Below are positions 19,303 to 29,419 of a stretch of 64,000 nucleotides of DNA, piece after piece. The notes beneath the pieces are model-generated. The model saw only the letters and a program-made list of their open reading frames with translations, was not told the DNA's origin and did not search any database. Each line of letters starts with the position of its first letter. Within the stretch, counting starts at the first letter, position 1. Both the position numbers and the translations under genes were made by a program. The stretch comes from Shewanella sp. NFH-SH190041 (lineage in GTDB: Bacteria; Pseudomonadota; Gammaproteobacteria; Enterobacterales; Shewanellaceae), in assembly GCF_024363255.1 (NCBI RefSeq), contig NZ_AP026070.1, forward strand, positions 2,604,001 to 2,668,000, given 5' to 3'.

Positions 19303-20976
19303 TTACGCTTTTCTGGCTTCATCTCGAAGCTGGCGGCGCAAAATCTTACCGACATTGGTCTTTGGCAATTCATCGCGGAATTCTACCAGCTTCGGCACTT
19401 TATAGCCCGTCAAATGATGACGGCAATGCTTAACCAATACTTCTTTGGTTAAAGACTTGTCTTTAGCAACGACAAACACCTTCACCAACTCTCCACTGAC
19501 CTCATGGGGAACACCAACAGCAGCCACTTCAACCACTTTCGGGTGCAGTGCAACCACTTCTTCCACTTCATTAGGGAAAACATTGAAGCCAGATACCAAA
19601 ATCATGTCTTTTTTACGATCAACGATAAAGAAGAACCCTTTTTCATCCATATAACCGATATCACCGGTTGAGAGCCAGCCATCGCTATCCAGCACCTTGA
19701 CAGTCTCTTCTGGACGCTGCCAGTATCCCTGCATCACTTGCGGGCCTTTTACAAATAGCTCACCGGTTTCTCCCTGAGGTAGCACATTGCCTTCTTCATC
19801 ACGAACCTGAATATCAGTCGATGGCGCAGGGAAACCAATAGAGCCATTGTAACCGTCCAAATTGTATGGACAGCAAGTGACCAGTGGTGAGGCTTCAGTT
19901 AAGCCATAACCTTCTAACAAACGGGTCTGAGTCAGGCTCTGCCATTTATCGGCAACGGCGCGCTGTACCGACATACCACCGCCAATAGACAATTTCAGAC
20001 GTGAAAAGTCCAAGGTGGCAAAATCTGGATTATTTACCAGCGCATTAAACAGGGTGTTTACCCCGGTCAGCGCAGTAAATGGATATTTACGTAACTCACT
20101 GATAAAACCAGGTACATCACGAGGATTAGTGATCAACAGGTTTTTAGCGCCTTTGTGCAAAAACAGCAGGCAATTTACCGTCAGGGCAAAAACGTGGTAC
20201 AGCGGCAGGGCCGTCACTACAAATTCCTTACCATTTTGCAGTGCTGGAGAATAAGCGCCATCAGCCTGCAACACGTTGGCCACCAGGTTACCGTGACTTA
20301 GCATGGCGCCTTTAGATACTCCAGTTGTACCACCTGTGTACTGTAAAAAGGCCAGATCAGATGAATCTAATTCAGGTTTTACATATTGCATACGGCGGCC
20401 TTTAGACAGCGCCTGACGCATAGATAACGCATGGGGTAGATGATACTTAGGCACCAGCTTTTTAATGTACTTCACCACAAAGTTCACCAATGTGCGCTTT
20501 GGCGTGCTAAGCAAATCACCCATACCTGTGATAATCACGCTCTCTACCGGGGTCTCATCCACCACCTCTTCCAGCGTGCGGGCAAAGTTAGACACCACCA
20601 CAATGGCTTTGGCTCCAGCATCATTAAGCTGATGTTTCAATTCCCGCGGGGTATACAGTGGGTTCACATTAACCACCACCATACCCGCACGTAAAATGCC
20701 GAATAGTGCGATGGGATACTGCAGCAGGTTCGGCATCATAATAGCGACCCGATCACCCTTTTGCAGCTTGAGCTCATTTTGCAGGTAAGCGGCGAAAGCA
20801 CGGCTACGCTCTTCCAGTTTACGGTAAGTCAGCGTCGCACCCATATTGATAAACGCGGGCTGGTCAGCATATTTGGCCACGGCACATTCAAAAAAGTCCA
20901 CCAATGATGAAAACTGGTTAACATCAATATTGGCCGCCACACCGGCTGGTAAATGATTAATCCAGGGCTGATCCAC
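19303..20976 (-). CDS. fadD: Long-chain acyl-CoA synthetase FadD
   Basis: Peripheral inner-membrane ligase that activates long-chain fatty acids with ATP and CoA, coupling import to beta-oxidation. The 557-aa protein has the AMP-binding signature [13 protein letters not shown] near residue 213, the GYGLTEASP motif near 352, the [16 protein letters not shown] segment and the hinge [15 protein letters not shown] near 455. Starts at GTG 20976 with AGGAGAGATTT upstream. It is probably regulated by FadR, whose gene is in the window, but I saw no clear operator; the palindrome ACGATCGT at 21122-21129 is a candidate. Confidence 0.95.
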   Translation of the reverse strand: MDQPWINHLPAGVAANIDVNQFSSLVDFFECAVAKYADQPAFINMGATLTYRKLEERSRAFAAYLQNELKLQKGDRVAIMMPNLLQYPIALFGILRAGMVVVNVNPLYTPRELKHQLNDAGAKAIVVVSNFARTLEEVVDETPVESVIITGMGDLLSTPKRTLVNFVVKYIKKLVPKYHLPHALSMRQALSKGRRMQYVKPELDSSDLAFLQYTGGTTGVSKGAMLSHGNLVANVLQADGAYSPALQNGKEFVVTALPLYHVFALTVNCLLFLHKGAKNLLITNPRDVPGFISELRKYPFTALTGVNTLFNALVNNPDFATLDFSRLKLSIGGGMSVQRAVADKWQSLTQTRLLEGYGLTEASPLVTCCPYNLDGYNGSIGFPAPSTDIQVRDEEGNVLPQGETGELFVKGPQVMQGYWQRPEETVKVLDSDGWLSTGDIGYMDEKGFFFIVDRKKDMILVSGFNVFPNEVEEVVALHPKVVEVAAVGVPHEVSGELVKVFVVAKDKSLTKEVLVKHCRHHLTGYKVPKLVEFRDELPKTNVGKILRRQLRDEARKA

Positions 20977-21189
20977 AAATCTCTCCTACATTGCCTCAAG
21001 CAGTGTTACGGCAAAAACGCCACGGCACTATCTGAGATAATGCCGCCACTCTTTTAGTTTTAATTACTTCTGATTAGTTACTTTTGATTTTTATTAACGG
21101 TAAACGACCGCCGATGTTCATACGATCGTTTTAATTTCTAAATATCATCACATAAAAATAACAACTTGCCTAGTTTGGCCCCGAAACCG

Positions 21190-22110
21190 TCATTCTGCAG
21201 TCATATGGTGTGACTGCAAAAAAGCGCCAATTTCACCGGCAACGTCTGACGCATGTTCCATATGCAAATGATGATTTCCAGGTAGCTGTGTCAGTATCAG
21301 TGCTGCAAACCACTGCCCGGCAAGCTGGCGAATGTCATCTAACGGCATCAACCCTTGCTGGGCAACGATCAGTAATGCCGGCACACTCACTTTATCCATC
21401 AAGGCATTGACCTGAGACAGACAAAAACGCACCGGAGAGTCCAATTTTAAACGCGGGTCGGTGCGCCAGCAGACTCCCTGCTCATGGGGTTGAACATTAC
21501 GCGCAATCAAGAGTTCACACCAATGTCGCTCCAACCCGGTTAACTGATGCCGCGCTCTGACTAAAGGTCTAATATCGGCATAATGCGCCAAAGCACGCTC
21601 AGGACGATTATGCTGCGTTAAACTGCGCTGAAGCCGCTGAGCAATATTGCTCTCAGCCTCCACCAAAGGACCTGCTGCTTCAATCATCATCAGCGCAGGA
21701 ACCTGTTCGGGATAAACTGCACTATAGACAGAAGCCACCATCGCCCCCATTGAATGGCCTAGCAAGGCAGCAGGTTTCAAGCCCTGCTCATCCAGCACGG
21801 ACAACAAGGCATGCAAATCCAGCAAATAGTCCACCCAGTGTAACGGCGTTTTGCCGGGGCGATGCTGAGAATACCCGTGCCCTGGCCATTCAACCGCAAT
21901 CACCTGATAACCGCTGAGCTCAGCTGCCAGTGGCTGAAAGCTCAAAGCATTATCCAGCCAACCATGCAGTGCTAAGATCACTGGCTGGTTCGGCTGACCA
22001 AAACGCAAGGCTGATAAACGGATATGAGGCAGCTGGAAAAATAACTGTTCCGGTGTTGCATGCTGACCATTATCGGCAGCGTTTGGCATCCGGGACCGGG
22101 TCTGTAGCAC
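21190..22110 (-). CDS. Alpha/beta hydrolase
   Basis: An alpha/beta hydrolase fold protein of unassigned substrate. The oxyanion-hole segment LALHGWLDNALSF, the nucleophile elbow LLGHSMGAMVASV and the catalytic His region LPGNHHLHMEHA near the C-terminus are all visible, with a likely Asp in between. I chose the start GTG 22110 because AAGGAGAGCCTA precedes it, giving 306 aa; a longer frame from 22164 and an ATG at 22089 are alternatives. It lies between fadD and tsaB; esterase or thioesterase activity is a guess from the neighbours. Confidence 0.8.
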   Translation of the reverse strand: MLQTRSRMPNAADNGQHATPEQLFFQLPHIRLSALRFGQPNQPVILALHGWLDNALSFQPLAAELSGYQVIAVEWPGHGYSQHRPGKTPLHWVDYLLDLHALLSVLDEQGLKPAALLGHSMGAMVASVYSAVYPEQVPALMMIEAAGPLVEAESNIAQRLQRSLTQHNRPERALAHYADIRPLVRARHQLTGLERHWCELLIARNVQPHEQGVCWRTDPRLKLDSPVRFCLSQVNALMDKVSVPALLIVAQQGLMPLDDIRQLAGQWFAALILTQLPGNHHLHMEHASDVAGEIGAFLQSHHMTAE

Positions 22111-22201
22111 TAGGCTCTCCTTCCCTGGTGGGGCCGGGTTGCGACCGGCGGGCAAGACTGACACAGTTTATCCTGTAATTCTTTGCGCTGTGACGCTTTT
22201 T

Positions 22202-22336
22202 TTATAAATAGCGGCCATTGACAAACAGGTCGGACTTCTGCTGCCAATCAGCAATCATGCCTGCCGTAAAACCATTTTGCTCCATCCCTGAGAGCGAACC
22301 GGCAGGCAATGCACTGACAACAGAAGCCCAATATCT
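22202..22336 (-). other. Open frame continuing past the tsaB stop
   Basis: After the tsaB stop (TAG) the same frame runs 44 more codons before TAA, and it contains an ATG (22285) that could start a 27-aa peptide, MEQNGFTAGMIADWQQKSDL then FVNGRYL. The weak ribosome site makes a separate gene doubtful; it may be the remnant of a longer C-terminus or chance. Confidence 0.25.
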
Positions 22337-23026
22337 CTATTCCCGACCGGGCAGCTTTTTCCATGCCACAGTGTCACGCAGATAGACGGGTTGTAGATCA
22401 TCTACGGTTGTGCAAGCCCCTGCGGCGCGAGCAGTAATGGCCAGCGGTAACATAAAGCGGGCATCCGGTAACCGAGCAGCATCATCTAACTGCAAACCGC
22501 CGGCCAACGACAGCAATTCAGGGTAAGCGGCAAATCCAGTACCACAAGCCACAATGGGCTGACTGGCATCCAACGCTAATGCCACAGTTTGCGGCGCCGA
22601 TACCGCTTCGCTGCCGATTAACTGGGCTTGACCATCGTGGGCAATAAACTGGCCCCAGTACACTTCGCCCATACGAGCATCAATGGCGGCTAACACCTGA
22701 GTCGCCCCACGACTGATGGCACTTTGTGCCATCGCGGCTAAAGTGGAAATCCCCACCACAGGCTTATCCGCACCCAGCGCTAATCCTTGAGTCATACTGG
22801 TGCAAATTCGGATCCCGGTAAAACTGCCCGGTCCGCGGCCATAAGCAATGGCATCTAAGTCCGTCAGCCGGATACCTGCCTGCTGCAGCAGACTATCCAC
22901 CATGGGCAGTAAACGCTGGCTATGCTCCCGAGGAACCTCATCAAAAGCAGAATAGATATGGCCCTGATGTGTCAGGGCGGCTGAACAGGCTTCAGTACAG
23001 GTGTCCAGCGCCAGAATTGTTGGCAT
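22337..23026 (-). CDS. tsaB: tRNA threonylcarbamoyladenosine protein TsaB
   Basis: ASKHA-fold protein that forms the TsaBD(E) complex for N6-threonylcarbamoyladenosine synthesis in tRNA. ATG 23026 (MPTILALDTCTEACSAAL) is preferred; 229 aa. The N-terminal phosphate-binding strand LALDTCTEACSAAL and the segment GRGPGSFTGIRICTSMTQGLA are typical of TsaB/YeaZ, as is EHSQRLLPMVDSLL, the TsaD interface. In E. coli it is followed by yoaA; here a 7-kb block intervenes. Confidence 0.94.
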   Translation of the reverse strand: MPTILALDTCTEACSAALTHQGHIYSAFDEVPREHSQRLLPMVDSLLQQAGIRLTDLDAIAYGRGPGSFTGIRICTSMTQGLALGADKPVVGISTLAAMAQSAISRGATQVLAAIDARMGEVYWGQFIAHDGQAQLIGSEAVSAPQTVALALDASQPIVACGTGFAAYPELLSLAGGLQLDDAARLPDARFMLPLAITARAAGACTTVDDLQPVYLRDTVAWKKLPGRE

Positions 23027-23262
23027 GGGTATCACTCTCGTCAAAATAATCTGTTGGCAACGTCTATCGCTGCCATTAATGGCGCAAGATCATAACATCT
23101 GTACCGCGAAAACACAGCGTTAAGGCGGCGTCAAATGCGATTTCGCTGTCTTGCTGGCGACACTTTAACCCACTGATAACCACAAGCCCTCACTGTGTGA
23201 TCTGGCTCATGCCAACATAGGGCATTGCCCCCTACACTGCGCGCTCATTTCAGGGAGCCTTC

Positions 23263-24531
23263 ATGTCACAGTATTCTATCTCCGCACTTAAACGTGTCTT
23301 TATTCAAGGCATAGGAGCCACACTGCTCAGCATTGCGCTGGGGTATGGTTTTAAAATTTATCTTGCCCAGTGGGTTGCCAGAGATAGCCTGGCGCTGTAC
23401 CACACAGTGGTGGATGTGATTACCCTCGCGCTGATTGTGATGACGGGGTTTCGCAGCGCCATGGTGGTCAGCTATGCCAGAACCCGTAACGACAGGGATA
23501 TTATCAATCTGTTCCGCTTCTGCCTGATTGCTGTCGTACTGCTGACGTGGGGGCTGGTACTGCCCTATATTAAACACCGGTTGCATATGAATGTGGCTTA
23601 CTGGCAACTGGTGGGCATTATTCTTTCCATGGGGCTGAAGATTTACTTTACCAATCAACTGGCCATGTATCGCATGTATGGGATCAGCAACCGTATCACT
23701 TGGCTTGATCCGGCACTGCAAATTCTGCTGTTTGCTTTGGGGTATGGCGTCTTGGGTATGTCGCCGCTATCGGCACTGTTTCACAGCTTGATTATCGGTA
23801 ATTTTCTTATCGCCGTGATGATGTTTATCAGTCGGCGGCGACAGATCCGCACCCATCCGCTACAAGGGGTCATGCTATCGGCAGATCTGAAACAGTTTAT
23901 GCAGCGCAGTATGACGGCGTCATTGGAAACTGGAGCCAGCATGCTGATGATTTACCTAATGGTACTACTAACAGTACGCTATTTTTCCCTGGAGGAGTTG
24001 GGTAATTTTCAGGTTGTCGTCAGACCGGTAATTACTTATATGACCTTACTATTTGTCTTTCCCATCTACCGTTTTGTGCTGCCTGAGCTGGCGGAATATG
24101 TCCGCCAACAAAATTATGCGGCTATTGCGGCAATCAAACGTCTGTTGTATCGCTTTGCCTTTGCGGTCAGTGCCGTATTTTTCCTGTTGATGTTATTCTG
24201 GGGACGGCAGCTAGTGCACTGGCTATATCCTGCTGAATACCACGGCGCAGCCATTGTCCTGATCCACTTTGCCGCCTTTTTTGTTCTGATGATACTCAAC
24301 GCCTTTCAGCTGGCCTTTATCAAAGCCCATAACGGCTTTATGCCCAGTCTGCTGATCCGTATCAGTGGACTTGTCTCCCTCTTAGCAGCGTTTTACTTAC
24401 TACGACAATATTCAGGCAATGTGGTCAGTGTGATTTTGGCGCTAGGGTGTGGGTATGGCGTGATGTTTATTCTAAGTGGCTATTATGAGCGCAGATTATT
24501 GGCCAGGACACCAGCAGCACAACACCACTAA
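23263..24531 (+). CDS. Polysaccharide flippase-like membrane protein
   Basis: A 422-aa integral membrane protein with about 12 hydrophobic segments, resembling the MATE/oligosaccharide-flippase (Wzx/RfbX-like) superfamily. An Arg/Lys/Tyr-rich opening (YSISALKRVFIQGIGATL) precedes the first helix. Substrate unknown; no glycosyltransferase genes are near, so a polysaccharide role is not supported by context. ATG 23263 follows CAGGGAGCC. It is an orphan gene between tsaB and the FIST-GGDEF gene, reading opposite to both. Confidence 0.65.
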   Translation: MSQYSISALKRVFIQGIGATLLSIALGYGFKIYLAQWVARDSLALYHTVVDVITLALIVMTGFRSAMVVSYARTRNDRDIINLFRFCLIAVVLLTWGLVLPYIKHRLHMNVAYWQLVGIILSMGLKIYFTNQLAMYRMYGISNRITWLDPALQILLFALGYGVLGMSPLSALFHSLIIGNFLIAVMMFISRRRQIRTHPLQGVMLSADLKQFMQRSMTASLETGASMLMIYLMVLLTVRYFSLEELGNFQVVVRPVITYMTLLFVFPIYRFVLPELAEYVRQQNYAAIAAIKRLLYRFAFAVSAVFFLLMLFWGRQLVHWLYPAEYHGAAIVLIHFAAFFVLMILNAFQLAFIKAHNGFMPSLLIRISGLVSLLAAFYLLRQYSGNVVSVILALGCGYGVMFILSGYYERRLLARTPAAQHH

Positions 24532-24614
24532 GTAGTCTTAGGAATTGTCAGAGGCAGACTATGTACCTAAGTTATCGATATTACCTAAGGTAACAACATC
24601 ACCATCGCAAAGAC

Positions 24615-26987
24615 TTAAGGTTTTAAGTCAGAAAGTGCAAGTTCCGGAGCAAGGCAGAGGCGATTACGCCCAGTCTGCTTGGCCCGGTATAGCGCCTTGT
24701 CGGCAGCAGTAATCAAAGCACTTATCTGTGACTGCACATTCATATCCGTACGTTCAGTGCGACTTTGTCGTTCAGGATAACAGCTGGCCTGCCCAATACT
24801 GACGGTCACATAAGGGCTACCGGACTGATTTTGCCCATGGCGAATCGCCAACCCGACAATAGCCTGACGCAAACGATGAGCAACTCTTGCGCCCCCATCG
24901 CTGTCAGTTGCGGGCAGGATCAAAGCAAATTCTTCCCCACCATAACGCGCCACCAAATCGCCCCTTCGGCCGATACTCTCAACCATGGCAGCGGCCAATT
25001 TGATCAAACAATCATCCCCGGCACGATGGCCATAAAGGTCATTGAAACGTTTAAAACTATCAACATCGACCATCAACAACGTCAAGGGTTGCCCTGTACG
25101 TTGCAATTGCTGCCAGTCAGCATAGAGTTGCCGGTCAAAACAGCGTCGGTTAGCAATGCCGGTCAAACCATCAAGAAAACTGAGTCGCTCTAGCTCCCGA
25201 GATTGAGTTTCCAACTCCCGGTTCAAGGCGGCAATAAAATGCAACAGCCGCCCCAACACTCGGGCATGAGAGCTAACATATTTGTCCACAGTGCCATCGG
25301 GCAACACCGGCAACTGCGTCGGCATGCTTGGCTGTTTGGCGCTCTGACATGTCGTCAGCGGCCCTTCCCTAAAGCCCACTGCCACCAAACTCATGTTCAA
25401 CAAGGGTTGATCACGACAGATTTCGGTCACGGTATAAAAGCCATTGGTCGGAGCAATTCGCTGGAAACTTAAAGTTTCGGGCTTTACTTCATCAAGCAAA
25501 ACAAAGCGGCGACAGCCACAACTAAACAACAAAATGCTCTGGGCGCCAAAATCACTCAATACCTGATTCAAACTTTCCAGCTGACACTGCAATAGTTGGG
25601 GGTAAACAAAGCCCATGGCAAACTCACTTCCCAACGGCATGCGGCTAAGAAACTGTAAACTGCCATCTGCACCAGCCGCAACCGGTACTCGCGCTACCAG
25701 CCCGGCGCGATCTGACTGACGGCGCTGGCGCAACATCATATCCGCTTCAGTATCGCTTGGCCGTTTCTCACCAGATACTCGGCCAGATAGCGGCGCACAC
25801 TCCGTAGTGGGATGAACCGCCTGAGCAGCCGAGGATTCCACTTTATTTATGCTTAGCCCATTGCCAGAGCCACTGGTTGAAGCAGCCACAGCGCAATCAA
25901 TGGGAGTATCAGTCGAAGGCTGCCCAGCAACATCTGAGCTGATATCAGCGCTCGCAGCGATGGTCTCAGCCATCCAGTCAGGCTCATTATCCCTTGGATG
26001 AGGCCAGATATCGGCAGGCAAAGGTGACAAAGCAACAGACCGCCCGGTCAATTGCCCAGCGTGGGCCAACAACGGAAAACCCAGCGCATTGGAGAAAAAC
26101 GCGTCATCCCCTTCAATCCCTAACAGCTGCCGATACACCTGTTGTGCAGGTTGATGATTAATCTCCTGCACCGTCCCACCAGAAGATGCTGTCACCCGCA
26201 ATGGGGTATGGGTCATAGTGCGCCATCCCAGCATACTGTCGGTAAAGATGGAGAGCGCCTCACCACAAAAAGCCAACGCCAGTACTGCCTGTTCATCGGG
26301 AAGAATTAACCGTTGACTCACATCAGCTTCAGACTCATCACTTTGTGCAACGATAAAATCAGCCGGATAAGCACCAAATACAGCGGTATGGCTAAGGCCA
26401 TAATCTCCTGCGCCGCCACCAAACAAACAATAATCAGCGCCCTGCTGAGTCAATGCCGATAATAGCGCCGATAAATCCGCGGCAATGGGATTACCCAGCA
26501 GCATCACACCTTTGACCGGGCCATGACGGCCAGATACAACAGGTTTTTTTTCAGATTGCGACACATCTGAGTTAGCCGCATTATCATTGACCTTTGCAAG
26601 TTGTTCAGCCAAGCGCAGCCCCGTATCGGTTTCTGAGCCCGGCGCACAAGGCAGTAATAATGGCAGTACGGTTGCAGTGGGAAAAAATAATGCCGTTATC
26701 ACGGTGCGACCGACATGGGTTTCACCCTGTAAAATCTCACCGGTGGACGTCGCACCAGCAACACAAGCCCGAGGCATACAGGCAGCAGCATCGCGGCATA
26801 AATCCGTCATCCATTCAGGTTGAGATGAGGCGGTAAAGATTAGCAGTAACGTTGTCCCCGCACAGGCATACTGACGCTGACAATCTGGCGACTGTAAAAA
26901 TATCGCCAAAGCACCCTGCTCGGTAATATCGGCAGACAAGGTCACAATTGTGTCAATAGTGGAAGATATGGAGGTTAGCTCTGTCAT
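24615..26987 (-). CDS. FIST-domain diguanylate cyclase
   Basis: A 790-aa sensor with an N-terminal FIST region and a C-terminal GGDEF domain. FIST domains are ligand-sensing modules (small molecules such as amino acids are proposed). The cyclase motif is GGEEF (ARYGGEEF), near residues 683-687, in the active form, and an RxxD inhibitory site (RRGD) lies five residues upstream, so product feedback is expected. A low-complexity Ser/Thr/Ala stretch separates the two halves of the FIST region (about residues 340-420). No membrane segments were seen, so it is likely cytosolic. Start ATG 26987. Confidence 0.88.
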   Translation of the reverse strand: MTELTSISSTIDTIVTLSADITEQGALAIFLQSPDCQRQYACAGTTLLLIFTASSQPEWMTDLCRDAAACMPRACVAGATSTGEILQGETHVGRTVITALFFPTATVLPLLLPCAPGSETDTGLRLAEQLAKVNDNAANSDVSQSEKKPVVSGRHGPVKGVMLLGNPIAADLSALLSALTQQGADYCLFGGGAGDYGLSHTAVFGAYPADFIVAQSDESEADVSQRLILPDEQAVLALAFCGEALSIFTDSMLGWRTMTHTPLRVTASSGGTVQEINHQPAQQVYRQLLGIEGDDAFFSNALGFPLLAHAGQLTGRSVALSPLPADIWPHPRDNEPDWMAETIAASADISSDVAGQPSTDTPIDCAVAASTSGSGNGLSINKVESSAAQAVHPTTECAPLSGRVSGEKRPSDTEADMMLRQRRQSDRAGLVARVPVAAGADGSLQFLSRMPLGSEFAMGFVYPQLLQCQLESLNQVLSDFGAQSILLFSCGCRRFVLLDEVKPETLSFQRIAPTNGFYTVTEICRDQPLLNMSLVAVGFREGPLTTCQSAKQPSMPTQLPVLPDGTVDKYVSSHARVLGRLLHFIAALNRELETQSRELERLSFLDGLTGIANRRCFDRQLYADWQQLQRTGQPLTLLMVDVDSFKRFNDLYGHRAGDDCLIKLAAAMVESIGRRGDLVARYGGEEFALILPATDSDGGARVAHRLRQAIVGLAIRHGQNQSGSPYVTVSIGQASCYPERQSRTERTDMNVQSQISALITAADKALYRAKQTGRNRLCLAPELALSDLKP

Positions 26988-27443
26988 TACATCCCGCCCG
27001 GTTCCGTCTTACTTCATGGTATTCACCCGGCAGTCCATGCCAAACAGGCCCATTGAAAAAACAACCTAAATGATTTTGAGCGGCGCTTGCCACCCGCTTT
27101 AATGTACCGCGGCTCACTACCCTATCAGGGTTATCCCTTTATTTTTTCGCCAGCATAACACCTTCATTCTCTGTTGTAGAGCCTCAAACGGGTTAGAAAA
27201 GATACGCTCATCAGTAAAAGAAAACTCACAATAAGATTAACCAACCTGCAGCAATAAGAAATACAGAGAGTTAACTTAGAAATGACAATATGGCGGGTAA
27301 AAAAACGTCATAAAAAATGCAGCCGTTTCCGGCTGCGAAATAAAGCAGGGCTTACCTAAGGAGAAATAAGCAAAGATGAGAGTAAAAAAATTCACCTTGG
27401 GGTATACACTGAGCCGATTGCGCTCCGAGCATCCCCACTAAGG
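26988..27443. other. Gap between FIST-GGDEF and rhodanese genes
   Basis: 456 bp with no gene that I can support; it holds the rhodanese terminator at 27311 and the promoter region of the FIST-GGDEF gene. No tRNA or repeat seen. Confidence 0.4.
27311..27337 (-). terminator. Terminator of the rhodanese gene
   Basis: GCAGCCG and CGGCTGC around a TTTC loop; the minus strand then reads ATTTTTTAT. It lies downstream of the leftward rhodanese gene. Confidence 0.85.
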
Positions 27444-27917
27444 CTAATGGGCTTCTTTCGGGCCCAAAAAGGCGGATAATCCCTTAAAACCACCTTTTAA
27501 GATCAAAACATTGTCAAAGCCTGCGTGACGCAGCGCTGTGCCAACGGCCGTAGCTCGGGCACCGGACTTACACACCAAAACCACAAGTTTATCCCGCGGC
27601 AACTTGGCCAGATTATCAGGCTCAAACACCTGATCTGCTGCAATGCTTAATGCACCCGGCAATGTTAATCCATACACGGACATCTCTGCCTCAGTACGAA
27701 TATCCAACGCCACCATCGCTTTACCGGCTTTCGCCGCCGATATAAATGCCCCCGGACTCATCAGGCCAAGCGCCTGACCTGCTGATGGGCCTTTCACCCC
27801 GGCAAACAATTGCTGGTAACTTTGCGCCAGTTCCCGGTCATACGCTTGCGCCGCAGTACTGACCAGACCCGCACATAATAGCATCACCAAACCAAGCCCT
27901 TTGCTGGACTTTTCCAT
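27444..27917 (-). CDS. Exported rhodanese-domain protein
   Basis: A single rhodanese domain behind a signal peptide (residues 1-25, hydrophobic core, cleavage near AQA-YDR), so probably periplasmic. The catalytic Cys is in the loop CKSGARA at residue 116 of the 157-aa product. Such proteins bind or transfer persulfide sulfur, but the partner is unknown. ATG 27917 is preferred over a GTG four codons upstream since AAAGGAG sits at a workable spacing. It stands alone. Confidence 0.85.
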   Translation of the reverse strand: MEKSSKGLGLVMLLCAGLVSTAAQAYDRELAQSYQQLFAGVKGPSAGQALGLMSPGAFISAAKAGKAMVALDIRTEAEMSVYGLTLPGALSIAADQVFEPDNLAKLPRDKLVVLVCKSGARATAVGTALRHAGFDNVLILKGGFKGLSAFLGPKEAH

Positions 27918-28048
27918 AGTGGGTATCACTCCTTTGTTTCCTGTTTTGAACGGCTTAATTAAATAACGATGCTTTCATCCAGCTCAATAGACAGACGTCA
28001 CAATTTCAGCCGGGATAAATTATCAAAGCGATGTGAAAATACCGATGA

Positions 28049-28056
28049 AAAATAAA
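28049..28056. repeat. IS target duplication, left copy
   Basis: AAAATAAA, identical to 29031-29038, immediately outside the left inverted repeat. Confidence 0.85.
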
Positions 28057-29030
28057 CATGCCTATGCACCTCGGTCAGTTTGGGCGTAATATAGAATCAT
28101 AAATCGCTTCTTGTGGAGGGTTTTATGATGAACATGTCAGAAATGAGTTTTATAGATTGGCAACGTCAATTTTATTCAGAAAATGCCTGTCTTGATTACC
28201 TGAAAATGCAGCGATGGCCGGATGGATTTATCTGCCCTAAATGTGGTCATCGTCAAGCCTATCAAATCCATACCCGTGAGCTTTATGAATGCTGTCAGTG
28301 CCATAAGCAAACATCCGTGACATCTGACACGCTGTTTCACGGCACGCATATCCCGCTGTCTAAATGGTTTACGGCCATTTATTTTATAGGGTCAGACAAA
28401 GGCGGAATATCAGCATTACGGCTCAAAAAGCTCATTGAAGTTAACTGGCGAACGGCAAGGTTGATACTGAAAAAATTGCGTATCGCAATGGGGCACAGAG
28501 ACAGACTGTATTGGTTATCTGGCAACATAGAATTGGATGATTGCTTGGTTGGCGGCAAACAAAAAGGTAAACGTGGTCGAGGCGCGGCAGGGAAAACACC
28601 GATAATTGTGGCCGTTGAAACCCAAGGTGAACGAGCCGGCTATATTGCCATGCAGGCTGTTAACCGTATCAGCCACCAAAGTGTCGAGCAATTTGTGCAA
28701 GCGCATATTCTCCCCAATCAATATGTTCGCTCAGATGGGCTACGTGCATTGACTATCATTGATAAAACCCAGCATCACGAAGCCAGAGTGACGCCGAAAG
28801 AATTGGTTGATGAGTGGCTCCCGTGGGTACATATCGCCATTAGCAACCTGAAAACATTTATTCAGGGCACATTCCACGGAATATCCAAAAAATATGTACA
28901 GGAATACCTCAATGAGTTCATTTATCGTTTTAATCGCAGAAGAATAGAAAAACAAATTCCTATGCGGCTGTTAAATATAGCTATTTTTCATTCACCTATG
29001 AACTCATGCTGAGCAAAGTGCATAGGCATG
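28057..29030 (+). mobile_element. IS1595-family insertion sequence
   Basis: 974 bp bounded by perfect 13-bp inverted repeats (CATGCCTATGCAC at 28057-28069, complement at 29018-29030) and by the 8-bp direct repeats AAAATAAA on both sides. The 8-bp duplication length fits this family. One transposase gene fills it. The flanking duplication is exact, so the insertion is recent and the element is likely intact. It sits in a non-coding stretch between the rhodanese and outer-membrane-like genes and breaks no gene that I can see. Confidence 0.93.
28125..29012 (+). CDS. IS1595-family transposase
   Basis: A 295-aa transposase, starting at ATG 28125 after GGAGGGTTTT. Its N-terminal zinc ribbon (CPKCGHRQAY and CCQCHKQTS) and the following DDE-type domain, with acidic residues in IELDDCLVGGKQKGKRG and a later segment YVRSDGLRAL, place it in the IS1595 family (ISXO2-like transposase domain). 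The reading frame is full, ending 5 bp before the right inverted repeat. Confidence 0.93.
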   Translation: MMNMSEMSFIDWQRQFYSENACLDYLKMQRWPDGFICPKCGHRQAYQIHTRELYECCQCHKQTSVTSDTLFHGTHIPLSKWFTAIYFIGSDKGGISALRLKKLIEVNWRTARLILKKLRIAMGHRDRLYWLSGNIELDDCLVGGKQKGKRGRGAAGKTPIIVAVETQGERAGYIAMQAVNRISHQSVEQFVQAHILPNQYVRSDGLRALTIIDKTQHHEARVTPKELVDEWLPWVHIAISNLKTFIQGTFHGISKKYVQEYLNEFIYRFNRRRIEKQIPMRLLNIAIFHSPMNSC

Positions 29031-29038
29031 AAAATAAA
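29031..29038. repeat. IS target duplication, right copy
   Basis: AAAATAAA, identical to 28049-28056, immediately outside the right inverted repeat. Confidence 0.85.
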
Positions 29039-29074
29039 AGAAAAATAAATTAGATTTCCCACTGATTTTTAGCC

Positions 29075-29092
29075 TTTTTTAGCGCTAAAAAA
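29075..29092. repeat. 18-bp perfect palindrome
   Basis: TTTTTT AGCGCT AAAAAA; a second copy of the core TTTTTAGCGCTA lies 135 bp downstream. It could be an operator or a terminator-like element; no regulator is known to me. Confidence 0.6.
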
Positions 29093-29273
29093 CTACCATA
29101 CACTCTTTCTCAGCATATCTTGCTGGTATTTTTGTCGGGATGAAAAAACGGCTTAGATTCGCGAAATGGCCATTAAATAAATACCCTTGAATAAAAAGCC
29201 ATTTTTCAGCAAATTTTTATATTTTTAGCGCTATCATGCTTAGAAAACACCGCGCCAAGTTCATTTTTTAAGC

Positions 29274-29298
29274 ACCACCTCCATTTATGGTGGTTTTT
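29274..29298 (+). terminator. Terminator-like hairpin before the outer-membrane-like gene
   Basis: ACCACC and GGTGGT around a 9-nt loop, followed by TTTTT. It lies upstream of the next gene, so it may end transcription entering from the IS side or act in a leader. Confidence 0.55.
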
Positions 29299-29419
29299 AT
29301 CTTCAGGCGATAAGTTATCGACAACGCCCTAAACAGAGGAAATGGGATCCGGCGCACAGCGCTTCAAGCCACCCCCATATTATAAGATCCTAATTTTTAG
29401 GACAATTTGGAGCGTTACC

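Larger units (their letters stand above)
29039..29419 (+). other. Non-coding stretch upstream of the outer-membrane-like gene
   Basis: 381 bp with no gene seen. It holds an 18-bp perfect palindrome (TTTTTT-AGCGCT-AAAAAA, 29075-29092), a second TTTTTAGCGCTA at 29222-29233 and a hairpin with T run at 29274-29298. Confidence 0.4.
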
